Below, one piece after another: positions 17,398-30,636 of a stretch of DNA of 64,000 nucleotides. The DNA comes from Arsenicitalea aurantiaca. Lineage in GTDB: Bacteria > Pseudomonadota > Alphaproteobacteria > Rhizobiales > Devosiaceae. The number at the start of each line of letters is the position of its first letter. Positions within the stretch are counted from its first letter, which is position 1. The DNA is taken from assembly GCF_003994485.1 (NCBI RefSeq), contig NZ_RZNJ01000001.1, positions 65,765 through 129,764 on the forward strand, given 5' to 3'. A program made the position numbers and the translations under genes. The notes under the pieces are model-generated. The model saw only the letters and a list, made by a program, of their open reading frames with translations. It was not told the DNA's origin and searched no databases.

Positions 17398-18279
17398 TCA
17401 GGCGGTGCGGTTTGCGAGCTCGCGCACTTCCTTCATGAACCCGTCGGCGATGTCGGGACGGTCGAGCGCGAACACCACATTGGCGGTGAGGAAGCCGATC
17501 TTGGAGCCGCAGTCGAAGGAGCGGCCCTGATATTTGACGCCGGTGAAGCGCTGGCGCGACATCAGGGTCTGCATGGCGTCGGTGATCTGGATTTCGCCGC
17601 CCGCACCCTTCACGCCCTCGGCGAGCAGCGGGAAGATGTCGGGCTGGATGATGTAGCGGCCAGAAATGATGAGGTTGGAGGGCGCGTCCGCGGGCTTGGG
17701 CTTTTCGACCATGCCGGTGACCGCAAAGCCCGCATCAGGGCCTTCGCCGCGGGCGACGACGCCGTATGAGCCGACATCGGCCGGATCGACTTCCTCGACC
17801 GCGATGACGTTGCCGCCGTGCTGCTCATAGGCGGCCATCATCTGGCTCAAAACGCCCGGCTCGGCCTTGAACAGCATGTCGGGGAGGAGGAGGGCAAAGG
17901 GCTGGTTGCCCACGAGATCGCGCGCGCACCAGACCGCGTGGCCGAGCCCGAGCGGCTCCTGCTGGCGGGTGAAGCTTGCGAGCCCGGCGAGCGGCAGATC
18001 GCGCTGCAGTTCGGCAAGCGCCTCGAGCTTGCCACGTTCCTGGAGCGTCACCTCGAGCTCGAACTGGCGGTCGAAATGATCCTCGATGACGCCCTTGTTG
18101 CGCCCGGTGACGAAGACGAAATGCTCGATGCCCGCCTCGCGCGCCTCATCGACGGCGTACTGGATCAGCGGGCGGTCGACGACGGGCAGCATTTCCTTGG
18201 GCATGGCCTTGGTGGCAGGCAGGAAACGGGTTCCGAGCCCGGCGACGGGAAACACTGCAGTACGGACGCGATTGGCCAA
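17398..18279 (-). CDS. galU: UTP-glucose-1-phosphate uridylyltransferase GalU
   Basis: Makes UDP-glucose from UTP and glucose-1-phosphate for exopolysaccharide, LPS and osmoregulated glucan synthesis. 293 residues with the nucleotide-binding signature VFPVAGLGTRFLPATKAMPKEMLP, the sugar-phosphate region GLGHAVWCARDLVG, LLPDMLF for the metal-binding Asp, and GSYGVV and VEKPKP later. The start appears to be TTG 18279, with AGAGGGA four bases before it. No ATG is in frame upstream of the conserved region. It is divergent from galE, which uses UDP-glucose, 90 bp away. Confidence 0.96.
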   Translation of the reverse strand: MANRVRTAVFPVAGLGTRFLPATKAMPKEMLPVVDRPLIQYAVDEAREAGIEHFVFVTGRNKGVIEDHFDRQFELEVTLQERGKLEALAELQRDLPLAGLASFTRQQEPLGLGHAVWCARDLVGNQPFALLLPDMLFKAEPGVLSQMMAAYEQHGGNVIAVEEVDPADVGSYGVVARGEGPDAGFAVTGMVEKPKPADAPSNLIISGRYIIQPDIFPLLAEGVKGAGGEIQITDAMQTLMSRQRFTGVKYQGRSFDCGSKIGFLTANVVFALDRPDIADGFMKEVRELANRTA

Positions 18280-18369
18280 GGGTCCCTCTCTTCTTCGACT
18301 TTCGATGTAAGCCTATCTCAACACCTCAACCCTAACATTTGGCGAACGGTTTGGTTCAGGGAGTTGCCC

Positions 18370-19356
18370 ATGGCGGTGCTGGTGACGGGCGGGGCCGGCT
18401 ATATCGGCAGCCATATGGTGCTTGCGCTCTGCGATGCGGGCGAAGAGGTCGTCGTGCTCGACAGCCTCGTAACGGGCTTTGACTGGGCCGTGGACGGACG
18501 GGCGCAGTTCGTTGCGGGCGATGCGGGGGACATGGCACTGGTCGGCCGGCTCATCGCGGCGCACGGGATCGATGCGATCCTTCATTTCGCCGGCTCGATC
18601 GTCGTGCCGGAATCGGTCAGCGATCCGCTCAAATACTACGCCAACAACACCGCCACCTCGCGCAATCTGATCGCGGCGGCGGTGGCGGGCGGGGTCAGAC
18701 ACTTCATCTTCTCCTCGACGGCGGCGGTCTATGGCATGACCGGGCTAGAGCCGGTGGAGGAAGACGCGCCGCTCAACCCGATGTCGCCCTATGGGCGCTC
18801 CAAGCTCATGACCGAGATGATGCTCGCCGACGTCGCGGCCGCCCATCCTCTGCGCTATGGGGTGCTGCGCTATTTCAACGTCGCGGGCGCCGATCCGGGC
18901 CGGCGGGCGGGGCAGTCGACGCCGATGGCGACCCATCTGATCAAGGTCGGCGTGCAGACCGCGCTCGGCCAGCGGGCCGGGATGGAGATCTTCGGCACCG
19001 ACTATCCGACCCCGGACGGGACCTGCGTGCGCGACTACATCCATGTGAGCGACCTCGTGGCGGCGCATGGGCTGCTGCTCGAACATTTGCGGGCGGGCGG
19101 GGAGAGCGTGACGCTCAATTGCGGCTATGGGCGCGGCTATTCGGTGCGCGAGGTGCTGGCGGGGGTGGAGGACGTGGCGGGGGTCGCGCTGCCGGTGGTC
19201 GAGGCGCCGCGGCGGGCGGGGGATCCCCCCTCGATCGTTGCGCGCGCCGACCGGGTGCGGGAGCTGCTCGGCTGGCGGCCGGCCCATGCGGACCTTAAAA
19301 CCATCGTGCGCTCGGCCTATGAATGGGAACGTCATCTCGCCACACGCAACCGCTAG
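18370..19356 (+). CDS. galE: UDP-glucose 4-epimerase GalE
   Basis: Interconverts UDP-glucose and UDP-galactose, using tightly bound NAD+. 328 residues, an extended SDR: GGAGYIGSH is the NAD-binding loop, SSTAAVYG carries the catalytic Ser region and SPYGRSKLM the catalytic YxxxK. LRYFNVAGADP and the long substrate-binding C-terminal part are as in GalE. ATG 18370 has CAGGGAG upstream. Together with the divergent galU it forms a UDP-sugar supply pair. Confidence 0.95.
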   Translation: MAVLVTGGAGYIGSHMVLALCDAGEEVVVLDSLVTGFDWAVDGRAQFVAGDAGDMALVGRLIAAHGIDAILHFAGSIVVPESVSDPLKYYANNTATSRNLIAAAVAGGVRHFIFSSTAAVYGMTGLEPVEEDAPLNPMSPYGRSKLMTEMMLADVAAAHPLRYGVLRYFNVAGADPGRRAGQSTPMATHLIKVGVQTALGQRAGMEIFGTDYPTPDGTCVRDYIHVSDLVAAHGLLLEHLRAGGESVTLNCGYGRGYSVREVLAGVEDVAGVALPVVEAPRRAGDPPSIVARADRVRELLGWRPAHADLKTIVRSAYEWERHLATRNR

Positions 19357-19387
19357 ACCCATGCGATCCGGAATGGGGAGCGGCCCG

Positions 19388-20596
19388 ATGCGTCTCTTGA
19401 TCCTCTGCATGCTGCTTGGCAGCCTTGTAGCGCCCGTGCAGGCGCAGCCGGTGGGCAGCTTCGGCCAGTTCATCGCCGCGTTCGAGGCGGAGGCGGTGGC
19501 GGCGGGGGTGTCGAGCGACACCTATCGGCGGGTGACCGCGGGGATGACGCCCGATCCCGGCGTGCCCGAACTCGTCACGAGCCAGCCCGAATTCACGACG
19601 CCCGTCTGGAGCTATATCGAGACCCGGGTGACGGCGGACCGCATCGCGCGGGGGCAGCGGGCGATGGGCGCCAACCAGGCGCTCTTCGAGGCCGTGGGTC
19701 GGCGGCACGGGGTCGATCCCTATCTGCTTGGCGCGATCTGGGGGATCGAGACCGATTATGGGGCGGTGCTCGGCAATGGCCGGCTCATCCGCCCGATCGT
19801 GCGGTCGCTCGCGACGCTCGTCCACCAGCGCCGGACCCGCTATGCCGAGGACAAGGCGGACCTGATCGCCGCGCTCGTGATGATCGAGCGGGGCGGGCTC
19901 GACCCCGCGACCCTCGTCGGCTCCTGGGCAGGGGCGATCGGGCATCTGCAGGTCAACGCCGCAAACGTGCTCGCCCATGGCAGCGACGGGGATGGCGACG
20001 GGGTAGTGGACCTGCACCGGTCGCTCGCCGATGCGCTCGTGACGAGTGCGAGCTTTCTGCGCGGGCTCGGCTATCAGCCGGGGCTCGACTGGGGGTTCGA
20101 GGTGGAGCTGCCTTCGGGCTTCGACTATCTGCTGGCGAGCCGGGAGCAGTTCCGGCCCGTCTCGTTCTTTGCCGAGCGCGGGGTGAGGCGGGTGGCGGGC
20201 CGGCAGTTCGCGGACCCGCGGACGGAGGTCTTCCTCTACGTGCCGGCGGGCAAGGACGGGCCCAAATTCCTGATGACGCGCAACTATCTGGTGCTCAAGG
20301 GCTATAATTTCTCCGACAGCTACGCGATGGCCGTGGCGCATCTGACCGATCGGCTGAAGGGGGGCGGGCCCTATGTGACGGACTGGCCGCGCCAGACCGC
20401 CTTCCCCGATCTTGCACAGCGCCGCGCCATACAGGAGGCGCTGAAGCGGCTCGGCTTCTATTCGGGCGCGGTGGACGGGCGCATCGGCCCGATCAGCCAG
20501 GAGGCCTATGCGCGCTTCCAGGCGAGCCGGGGCGAGGTGGCGGACGGGTTCATCACCCGGGCGAGCCATGATGCGCTCGTCAGCGCGGCCCGCTGA
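19388..20596 (+). CDS. lytic murein transglycosylase (MltB-type) with peptidoglycan-binding domain
   Basis: Periplasmic enzyme that cleaves glycan strands of peptidoglycan to 1,6-anhydro ends. 402 residues: signal peptide (LLILCMLLGSLVAPVQA), SLT2/MltB catalytic domain (about 25-330) with the catalytic Glu in IWGIETDYG and the GSWAGAIGHLQ motif followed by a DGDGDG acidic loop, then a PG_binding_1 domain (about 335-400: LKRLGFYSGAVDGRIGPISQEAYARFQ). In most homologues the second motif reads GSWAGAMGQxQF; here it is GAIGHLQV. ATG 19388 was preferred over in-frame ATG 19361 and 19373 because GGGGAG lies 8 bases before it. Follows galE by 31 bp. Confidence 0.9.
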   Translation: MRLLILCMLLGSLVAPVQAQPVGSFGQFIAAFEAEAVAAGVSSDTYRRVTAGMTPDPGVPELVTSQPEFTTPVWSYIETRVTADRIARGQRAMGANQALFEAVGRRHGVDPYLLGAIWGIETDYGAVLGNGRLIRPIVRSLATLVHQRRTRYAEDKADLIAALVMIERGGLDPATLVGSWAGAIGHLQVNAANVLAHGSDGDGDGVVDLHRSLADALVTSASFLRGLGYQPGLDWGFEVELPSGFDYLLASREQFRPVSFFAERGVRRVAGRQFADPRTEVFLYVPAGKDGPKFLMTRNYLVLKGYNFSDSYAMAVAHLTDRLKGGGPYVTDWPRQTAFPDLAQRRAIQEALKRLGFYSGAVDGRIGPISQEAYARFQASRGEVADGFITRASHDALVSAAR

Positions 20597-20638
20597 GGCG
20601 CCATGGTGATGCCATGGACTATGCTGTAGGATGAAGCC

Positions 20639-21997
20639 ATGACAAACGCCCGGCCCATCGCTGGCAGAGTGCGCGACCGGTCCCTCATCCGGGCGCTGAC
20701 CCATGGGCTGATGGCGCTCGTCATCCTCGTGCTGGTCGTGACCGATCTCGGCATGGCGACGGCAATGGCCGAGGATCTGCCCGGCGCGCCGATCGCAACG
20801 CGCGAGCGGATCGAAGTTGCGCAGGTGCAGCGCCGCCGCACGCTGATGGACATGCTGTTCGGCCCGCGCGAGGAGCAGCAGCGCCCGCCCGTGCAGGAGG
20901 TGCGCCCGCCCGTGCAGCAGCAGCAGCGGCGCCAGCAGACCCAGCAGCGGAGCGCGCCGCAGCAGCAGCAGAGGCGGGCTCCGGCCCCGCAGGCGGCCCT
21001 GCCCCCTCCGACGCCAACGGTCGAAAAGAACGAGGACGCGACGCGGCTCGCTGTTTTCGGGGATTCCATGGCCAGCGACCTCGCCCGGGCGCTGGAGCGC
21101 GCCTATGCCGAGGATCCCAACATCGTCATCATCGGGCAGGGGGTCGGCTCGTCGGGCTTCGTGCGTGACGATTTCTTCAACTGGCCCCGTACCATCGGCG
21201 AGCAGATCACGGCGGACAGCTTCGATCTGGCCGTGGTGATGATCGGCATCAACGATCGCCAGCCGATCAGCCAGAACGGGCAATCGCTGGCGCCTTTGAG
21301 CGATGAATGGGTCGCGGCCTACCAGACCCGCGTCAGCGGCTTCATCGAGCAGCTGCGGCGCGCCAACAAGCCGGTGATCTGGGTCGGGCTACCGCCCATG
21401 GAGGGCGGCGGCTATGGGCAGGCCATGGCGCAGATCAGCTCCATCCAGCGGCTGGCGAGCTATGCGGCGGGCGCCGAATTCGTCGACATCTACGAGCGGT
21501 TCCTCGACGAGGAGGGGCGGTTCTCGGCCTTTGGCCCCGACATCAGCGGGCAGCGCGTGCGCATGCGCAAGGACGACAACATCCATCTGTCGGCGGCAGG
21601 TGCGGACAAGGTCGCGTTCTACCTCAACCAGTCGATCCGGCTCTTTTATCGCGGCGGCGGGGGCATCAGCGTCGATGTCGCCGACGCGCTCGAAGGGACG
21701 GACGCGCAGTCGATGCTGCGCCCGCCCTATCAGGGGCTGGGGCAGATCCGGCTGCTCGAGGTCGCGGGCGCGGTGATCTCGCTGACCAATACGCAGCGCC
21801 GGGCCGGCGATCTGATCTCGGCGAGCGCCAGCCCCCCGCGCGATGCGGGAACCGGGTTTTCGCTCGAGGATCTGGTGCGGGCGCCCGAAGGCCGGGCCGA
21901 TGCGTTCGGCGTGGGCTTCGTGCCAGACGAGGAGGGCGAGGACGACGAGGAGGCCGACCCGACAGAGCCGCCGCTCTCGGAGGCGAGCCTGCGCTGA
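20639..21997 (+). CDS. SGNH-hydrolase-like protein (DUF459 type)
   Basis: 452 residues. An N-terminal membrane anchor or signal (LMALVILVLVVTDLGMATAMA) is followed by a Gln/Pro/Arg-rich low-complexity linker (about residues 65-125), an SGNH-like domain with RLAVFGDSMASDLARAL (block I, nucleophile Ser), GQGVGSSGFV, MIGINDRQ (block III) and DNIHLSAAGADKVA (catalytic Asp/His), and an acidic C-terminal tail (DEEGEDDEEAD). DUF459 proteins are found in rhizobia near peptidoglycan or exopolysaccharide genes and may be O-acyl esterases. It follows a lytic transglycosylase by 42 bp, consistent with a cell-wall role, which is inference. Confidence 0.85.
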   Translation: MTNARPIAGRVRDRSLIRALTHGLMALVILVLVVTDLGMATAMAEDLPGAPIATRERIEVAQVQRRRTLMDMLFGPREEQQRPPVQEVRPPVQQQQRRQQTQQRSAPQQQQRRAPAPQAALPPPTPTVEKNEDATRLAVFGDSMASDLARALERAYAEDPNIVIIGQGVGSSGFVRDDFFNWPRTIGEQITADSFDLAVVMIGINDRQPISQNGQSLAPLSDEWVAAYQTRVSGFIEQLRRANKPVIWVGLPPMEGGGYGQAMAQISSIQRLASYAAGAEFVDIYERFLDEEGRFSAFGPDISGQRVRMRKDDNIHLSAAGADKVAFYLNQSIRLFYRGGGGISVDVADALEGTDAQSMLRPPYQGLGQIRLLEVAGAVISLTNTQRRAGDLISASASPPRDAGTGFSLEDLVRAPEGRADAFGVGFVPDEEGEDDEEADPTEPPLSEASLR

Positions 21998-22014
21998 ACC
22001 GGCCTTTGTGACCC

Positions 22015-22058
22015 AATGAAAAAACCCGCCCCGGAGATCCGGAGCGGGTTTTCGTTTT
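22015..22058. terminator. bidirectional terminator between the SGNH gene and gltD
   Basis: Stem AAAACCCGC (22021-22029) / GCGGGTTTT (22044-22052) with a small inner CCGG/CCGG helix and T-rich tails on both strands. It sits between two convergent genes and can serve both. Confidence 0.85.
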
Positions 22059-22072
22059 TCGGCGAAGGGCGA

Positions 22073-23491
22073 TCAGCGCGGCAGGCTGGTCTTGCCCATC
22101 AGCGCCAGATCGATGGCGCGGGCGGCCTGACGGCCTTCCCTTATGGCCCAGACGACGAGCGACTGGCCGCGCCGCATGTCGCCGCACGAGAAGATCTTCT
22201 CGCGGCTCGTGCGATACGAGAAGGTGTCGGCGAGCACGTTGCCGCGCGGATCGAGATCGACCGCGAGATCCTTGACCATGCCTTCCTGCACAGGGCCGAC
22301 AAAGCCCATGGCGAGCAGCACGAGATCGGCCTTGAGGACGAATTCGCTGCCCGGGATGGGCTGCATCTTTGCGTCGACCCGGATGCAGTGCAGTTCCTTG
22401 ACCTGGCCGTTCTCGCCGGTGAACTTCTGGGTCATCACCGCGAAATCGCGGTTCACGCCTTCTTCCTGGGAGGAGGAGGTGCGCATCTTCATCGGCCAGT
22501 TCGGCCAGGTGAGCTCCTTGTTCTCCTTTTCGGGCGGCTGCGGCATGATCTCGATCTGGGTGACCGACACGGCGCCCTGCCGGTTGGAGGTGCCGATGCA
22601 GTCCGAACCGGTATCGCCGCCCCCGATCACCACCACATGCTTGCCCCCCGCGAGGATGGGCGCGACATTGCCGATCGGCTCGTCGCCGACGCGGCGGTTC
22701 TGCTGGGGCAGGAATTCCATGGCGAAATGGATGCCGCCGAGCTCGCGGCCCGGAATGGGCAGGTCGCGCGGCTTTTCGGCGCCGCCGGCAAGGGCGACGG
22801 CGTCATACTTCTCGACCAGATCGTCGATCGAGACCTCGTGGCCCACCTGCACGTTGTAGTGGAAGGTGACGCCCTCGGCCTCCATCTGGGCGACGCGCCG
22901 GTCGATATGGCGCTTTTCCATCTTGAAGTCGGGAATGCCATAGCGCATGAGGCCGCCGGCCTTGGCGTTCTTTTCGTAGACATGCACGTCATGGCCGGCC
23001 CGGGCGAGCTGCTGGGCGCAGGCCATGCCGGCCGGGCCCGAACCGATCACCGCAACGGACCTGCCGGTCTTCTCGTGGGGGACGAGCGGCTTGATCCAGC
23101 CCTCTTCCCAGCCCCGATCGACGATCGCGCATTCGATCGACTTGATGGTGACGGGGGTGTCCGGAATGTTGAGCGTGCACGCTGCCTCGCAGGGGGCGGG
23201 GCAGATGCGGCCGGTGAATTCGGGGAAATTGTTGGTGGAGTGCAGGTTCTTGAGCGCCCGCAGCCATTCGCCCCGATAGACGAGATCGTTCCAGTCCGGG
23301 ATCTGGTTGTTGACCGGGCAGCCGGTGTGGCAGTAGGGCACGCCGCAGTCCATGCAGCGCGCCGCCTGCTCGCGGGTGCCCTCTTCGCCAAGCGGAATGA
23401 CGAACTCGTTATAGTGGCGGATGCGGTCGGCAGCCGGCGCGTATTTGCGGTCGCGCCGGTCGATCTCGAGGAATCCGGTGATCTTGCCCAT
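22073..23491 (-). CDS. gltD: glutamate synthase small subunit GltD
   Basis: NADPH-oxidising beta subunit of GOGAT, passing electrons through FAD and Fe-S clusters to the large subunit. 472 residues: N-terminal cluster-binding cysteines ([16 protein letters not shown] and [12 protein letters not shown]), an FAD-binding [18 protein letters not shown], and NADPH-binding [14 protein letters not shown]-terminal [20 protein letters not shown] 23491 is preceded by GGGGGAG, which overlaps the gltB stop; it starts 3 bp after gltB, so the two are coupled. Confidence 0.96.
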   Translation of the reverse strand: MGKITGFLEIDRRDRKYAPAADRIRHYNEFVIPLGEEGTREQAARCMDCGVPYCHTGCPVNNQIPDWNDLVYRGEWLRALKNLHSTNNFPEFTGRICPAPCEAACTLNIPDTPVTIKSIECAIVDRGWEEGWIKPLVPHEKTGRSVAVIGSGPAGMACAQQLARAGHDVHVYEKNAKAGGLMRYGIPDFKMEKRHIDRRVAQMEAEGVTFHYNVQVGHEVSIDDLVEKYDAVALAGGAEKPRDLPIPGRELGGIHFAMEFLPQQNRRVGDEPIGNVAPILAGGKHVVVIGGGDTGSDCIGTSNRQGAVSVTQIEIMPQPPEKENKELTWPNWPMKMRTSSSQEEGVNRDFAVMTQKFTGENGQVKELHCIRVDAKMQPIPGSEFVLKADLVLLAMGFVGPVQEGMVKDLAVDLDPRGNVLADTFSYRTSREKIFSCGDMRRGQSLVVWAIREGRQAARAIDLALMGKTSLPR

Positions 23492-23494
23492 GGT

Positions 23495-28204
<4,710 letters not shown>

Positions 28205-28644
28205 GGGCGGGTCCTCGCTCTTCAAAAACTCGTCAGGTCCGGCTTGATCCGGACGGTTCGTCGTCGCTCCTGGGCATGGTTAGGGTCCGTTGCCGGCGCC
28301 CTTGCGGACCATGCCATTTCGGCGCGCCTTCGTCCCGGGTCGTACAGTGTACGGCTCGAAATGAGCGGCGCAATCCAATTCGGTGGGGAGCGGCTCTGCA
28401 TCCAAATGGCCGCTCGGTCGGGCACGGGGCCCCGCCATTCCGTTTCCGCATTCGAGCGCGGGCCAGCCGGCATGGCGTGCGGCACACACCCGGGAGACGG
28501 GCAGGCCGCGAGATTGGACAACACTGTTGTCCTATCCTCGGCACATTTGCACACTTCCCACCGCGGGGCAATAAGCACGAGCCAAATTTTTAAGCATGCC
28601 GCACATTGCCCCGGCGCCCTTTAGCACGCGGGACGCCGACATAC
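28205..28644. other. intergenic region upstream of gltB, no gene seen
   Basis: About 440 bp between the gltB start and the hsp20 terminator. No frame on either strand has coding character. It must carry the gltBD promoter. The near-palindrome CGTACAGTGTACG at 28341-28353 is the only clear symmetric element. A sigma-54 promoter was looked for and not found with correct spacing. Confidence 0.5.
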
Positions 28645-28675
28645 AAAAAGGGCGCGGACCGGAAGGTCCACGCCC
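28645..28675 (-). terminator. Rho-independent terminator of hsp20
   Basis: On the minus strand an 11-bp stem (GGGCGTGGACC / GGTCCGCGCCC with one G-U pair), TTCC loop, then TTTTT (complement of 28645-28649). It lies 23 bp after the hsp20 stop. Confidence 0.85.
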
Positions 28676-28697
28676 CCTGACGTCGCAGGGTAGAGCG

Positions 28698-29153
28698 TCA
28701 GTTGACGGTCTTGTCCTCGAGCACGGCGCCGCCGCCATTGATGGCGATCTGGCGGGGCTTCTTGCTCTCGGGCAGCTCGCGGCGGAGCTCGACATGGAGC
28801 AGCCCGTTCTCGAGGGTCGCGCCCATCACCTCGACATGCTCGGCAAGCTGGAAGCGCAGCTCGAAGGCGCGCTCGGCAATGCCGCGATGGAGGAACTCAC
28901 GGGCCGAACCCTCGGTCTCGGGGGCCTTGGCGCCCTTGATCGAGAGGCTGTTTTCCTTGGTCTCGATGGCGATGTCGCCCTCGGCGAACCCGGCCACGGC
29001 GATCGAAACGCGATAGGCGTTATCGCCGACCTTCTCGATATTGTAGGGCGGGTAGGATTTCTGCTCCTGGCTGACGAGATTGTCGAGCCGCGAGAAGAGA
29101 CGGTCAAACCCCACGGTGGAGCGGTAAAAGGGGGTAAAATCGATGGTCTGCAT
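28698..29153 (-). CDS. small heat-shock protein, Hsp20/alpha-crystallin family (IbpA-like)
   Basis: ATP-independent chaperone that holds unfolding proteins. 151 residues: N-terminal FTPFYRSTVGFDRLFSRLDNL, typical of class A rhizobial sHsps; alpha-crystallin domain (about 35-125) with YPPYNIEKVGDNAYRVSIAVAGF, the A-x-x-x-n-GvL element as ATLENGLLHVEL; and a C-terminal IAI motif (RQIAING) for oligomer contacts. ATG 29153 has an AAGGAGAA ribosome-binding site. Regulation is visible: a sigma-32 promoter at 29262-29291 and a folded leader of about 100 nt that can mask the ribosome-binding site. Confidence 0.94.
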   Translation of the reverse strand: MQTIDFTPFYRSTVGFDRLFSRLDNLVSQEQKSYPPYNIEKVGDNAYRVSIAVAGFAEGDIAIETKENSLSIKGAKAPETEGSAREFLHRGIAERAFELRFQLAEHVEVMGATLENGLLHVELRRELPESKKPRQIAINGGGAVLEDKTVN

Positions 29154-29255
29154 TTTCACATTCTCCTTGAGCAACGTGTCTGCGGGACCCTGCCTCTCAT
29201 GCTCCCTGAAGCGGCGAGCGGAAGGCCTGGCCCGGTCCCCGGCAGTGCCGGCGGA
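29154..29255 (-). promoter_or_regulatory. ROSE-like RNA thermometer candidate in the hsp20 leader
   Basis: Leader RNA between the predicted sigma-32 start site and ATG 29153. Just before the start codon UUGCU (complement of 29170-29174) faces AAGGAG (complement of 29163-29168), the anti-Shine-Dalgarno arrangement of ROSE elements, and flanking CAC/GUG (29176-29178 and 29157-29159) close the hairpin. Further upstream is a GC hairpin (CCGGCACTGCCGG). Length and position fit ROSE elements of rhizobial hsp20 genes. The closing loop is short, so the fold is a hypothesis. Confidence 0.5.
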
Positions 29256-29261
29256 CGCATG

Positions 29262-29291
29262 ATATCTAGGTGCGGGCGCGGCCGGTTCAAG
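29262..29291 (-). promoter_or_regulatory. sigma-32 (RpoH) promoter of hsp20
   Basis: On the minus strand CTTGAA (29286-29291), 15-bp spacer, CCTAGATAT (29262-29270). This matches the alphaproteobacterial RpoH pattern CTTG-N-CCTATAT well and would start transcription about 100 nt before the hsp20 start codon. Confidence 0.7.
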
Positions 29292-29399
29292 AGGCGGAAG
29301 GCTCCGGGTTTGCGCAGTGCGTGCAAGGGCTTGGCGGGCCTGGCAAAAAAAATCATGCAGATGAACCGCAGATGAACGGAGTGCTCGGCACACATTCAG

Positions 29400-29550
29400 G
29401 CGGGGCGGCCTAAAAGAGCCAATGTGCTGCTCCTTACCGCTCAGGCGACGGGGGCGCACACGTCGAAGTTGTCGCCGTCAACCCGCCCCCCGCACGGCGA
29501 CTTCCAAGATGGAGAGCCAGCACACCCAACGGTGTGCTGGCTTTTCTTTT
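29400..29550 (+). ncRNA. candidate structured small RNA ending in a strong terminator
   Basis: No coding gene lies on the plus strand upstream, yet a strong plus-strand terminator closes this stretch: 12-bp stem AGCCAGCACACC (29515-29526) / GGTGTGCTGGCT (29531-29542), CAAC loop, T-rich tail to 29550. Just before it is a perfect 8-bp helix GTCGCCGT (29471-29478) / ACGGCGAC (29494-29501). The 5' end is a guess. Alternatively this is the leader of the hydrolase gene at 29631 with an attenuator. No known RNA family was recognised. Confidence 0.35.
29515..29550 (+). terminator. Rho-independent terminator (orphan or attenuator)
   Basis: 12-bp perfect stem, 4-base loop CAAC and a T tract on the plus strand only. 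It lies 80 bp upstream of the lysophospholipase-like gene and downstream of no plus-strand gene. Confidence 0.8.
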
Positions 29551-29630
29551 GGGCGCGCAGGCGGGCGATCCGGTTGCCCGGGGCGCGGCGGCGGCCTAAA
29601 GCTTCGGTCTTGATCATCCCCGGAGGCATG

Positions 29631-30605
29631 ATGAACGCGATCGTCGATCCCGAAGGCCCGCGGCTTGCCGTGGTGGCCTCCAACCCGGTGCCAGAAGGCG
29701 CGCAGGTGGGATATTTCGAGGCGATGGACCGGGTGAGGCTGCGCTATGCGCGCTTTCCCAAGACGGCAGGGGCGCAGAAGGGCACGATCTGCCTCGTGCA
29801 GGGGCGGACCGAGTTCATCGAGAAGTATTTCGAGACGATCGCGGATTTCCAGAAGCGCGGCTTTGCGGTCGCGAGCTTCGACTGGCGCGGGCAGGGGGGA
29901 TCGCAGCGGCTGATCGGCAACAAGAGCCTCGGCTATGTCGATACTTTCGAGGACTACTGGACCGATCTGCGCAGTTTCCACAGCCGCATCCTGCTGCCCG
30001 ACTGCCCGCCGCCCTTCTATCTCGTGGGCCATTCGATGGGCGGGCTCGTCAGCCTGCTCGCGGGCGTGCGCGATCGGATGATGTTCGAGCGGATCTTTCT
30101 TTCGGCCCCGATGCTGGCGCTCGACCGGCAGCCGCTCAGCATGGGCGGGATGGCGCGGGTCGCCGAGATCCTCGGGTTTCTCGGGCTCGGGCAGGTGCCG
30201 GTGCGCCGGCGCGAGGACAGGGCGCCGACCGAACAGAGCTTTGCGGGCAACCCGCTGACCTCGGACGCCGCGCGCTACATGCGCAGCGTCGACGTGCTGG
30301 CGGCTGAGCCCGGGCTCCTCGTCTCCTCCCCCACCATACGCTGGGTGGCCGCCGCCATGCGGGCCATGGCCGAAGTCGGCGCGGACGCCTTTCCGGGCAC
30401 GGTGAAGATCCCGGTGCTGATGCTGGCGGCGGCGGCAGACAGCGTCGTTTCGAGCAGCGCCATCGAGCAGATGGGGCTGAGAATGCGGACGGGCCGGCAC
30501 CTCGTGATCCCGACGGCGCGGCACGAGCTTTTCATGGAAAACGATGCGGTGCGCGGGCAGGTTTTCGCCGCCTTCGACGCCTTCATCACCGAGCAGAGCC
30601 GCTAG
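29631..30605 (+). CDS. alpha/beta hydrolase, lysophospholipase-like (PldB family)
   Basis: 324 residues of the serine hydrolase family annotated as lysophospholipase L2 or monoacylglycerol lipase. After the N-terminus come GTICLVQGRTEFIEKYFETIADFQKRGFAVASFDWRGQGGS, the nucleophile elbow LVGHSMGGL (Ser), and C-terminal IPVLMLAAAADSVV (catalytic Asp region) and TARHELFME (catalytic His). No signal peptide is evident, so it may act at the inner face of the membrane. GGAGG at 29622-29626 favours ATG 29631 over 29628. It converges on hisN. Confidence 0.9.
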   Translation: MNAIVDPEGPRLAVVASNPVPEGAQVGYFEAMDRVRLRYARFPKTAGAQKGTICLVQGRTEFIEKYFETIADFQKRGFAVASFDWRGQGGSQRLIGNKSLGYVDTFEDYWTDLRSFHSRILLPDCPPPFYLVGHSMGGLVSLLAGVRDRMMFERIFLSAPMLALDRQPLSMGGMARVAEILGFLGLGQVPVRRREDRAPTEQSFAGNPLTSDAARYMRSVDVLAAEPGLLVSSPTIRWVAAAMRAMAEVGADAFPGTVKIPVLMLAAAADSVVSSSAIEQMGLRMRTGRHLVIPTARHELFMENDAVRGQVFAAFDAFITEQSR

Positions 30606-30636
30606 GGAGAAGGCGCCTCAGGGTTCGCCTAGCGGC
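30598..30636. terminator. hairpin joining the ends of two convergent genes
   Basis: Perfect 9-bp inverted repeat GCCGCTAGG / CCTAGCGGC with a 21-base loop; each arm contains the stop codon of one gene (hydrolase on plus, hisN on minus). No T tract follows, so its terminator function is uncertain. Confidence 0.4.

Noticed and set aside
28571..28620. Possible sigma-54 promoter before gltB (TGGC...TTGC)
   Set aside because: The spacing between the GG and GC elements is 12 bases, not the required 10.
29422..29613. Small plus-strand frame of 63 codons beside hsp20
   Set aside because: Arg/Cys-rich, crosses a strong terminator hairpin and lacks a ribosome-binding site; an untranslated RNA is a better reading.
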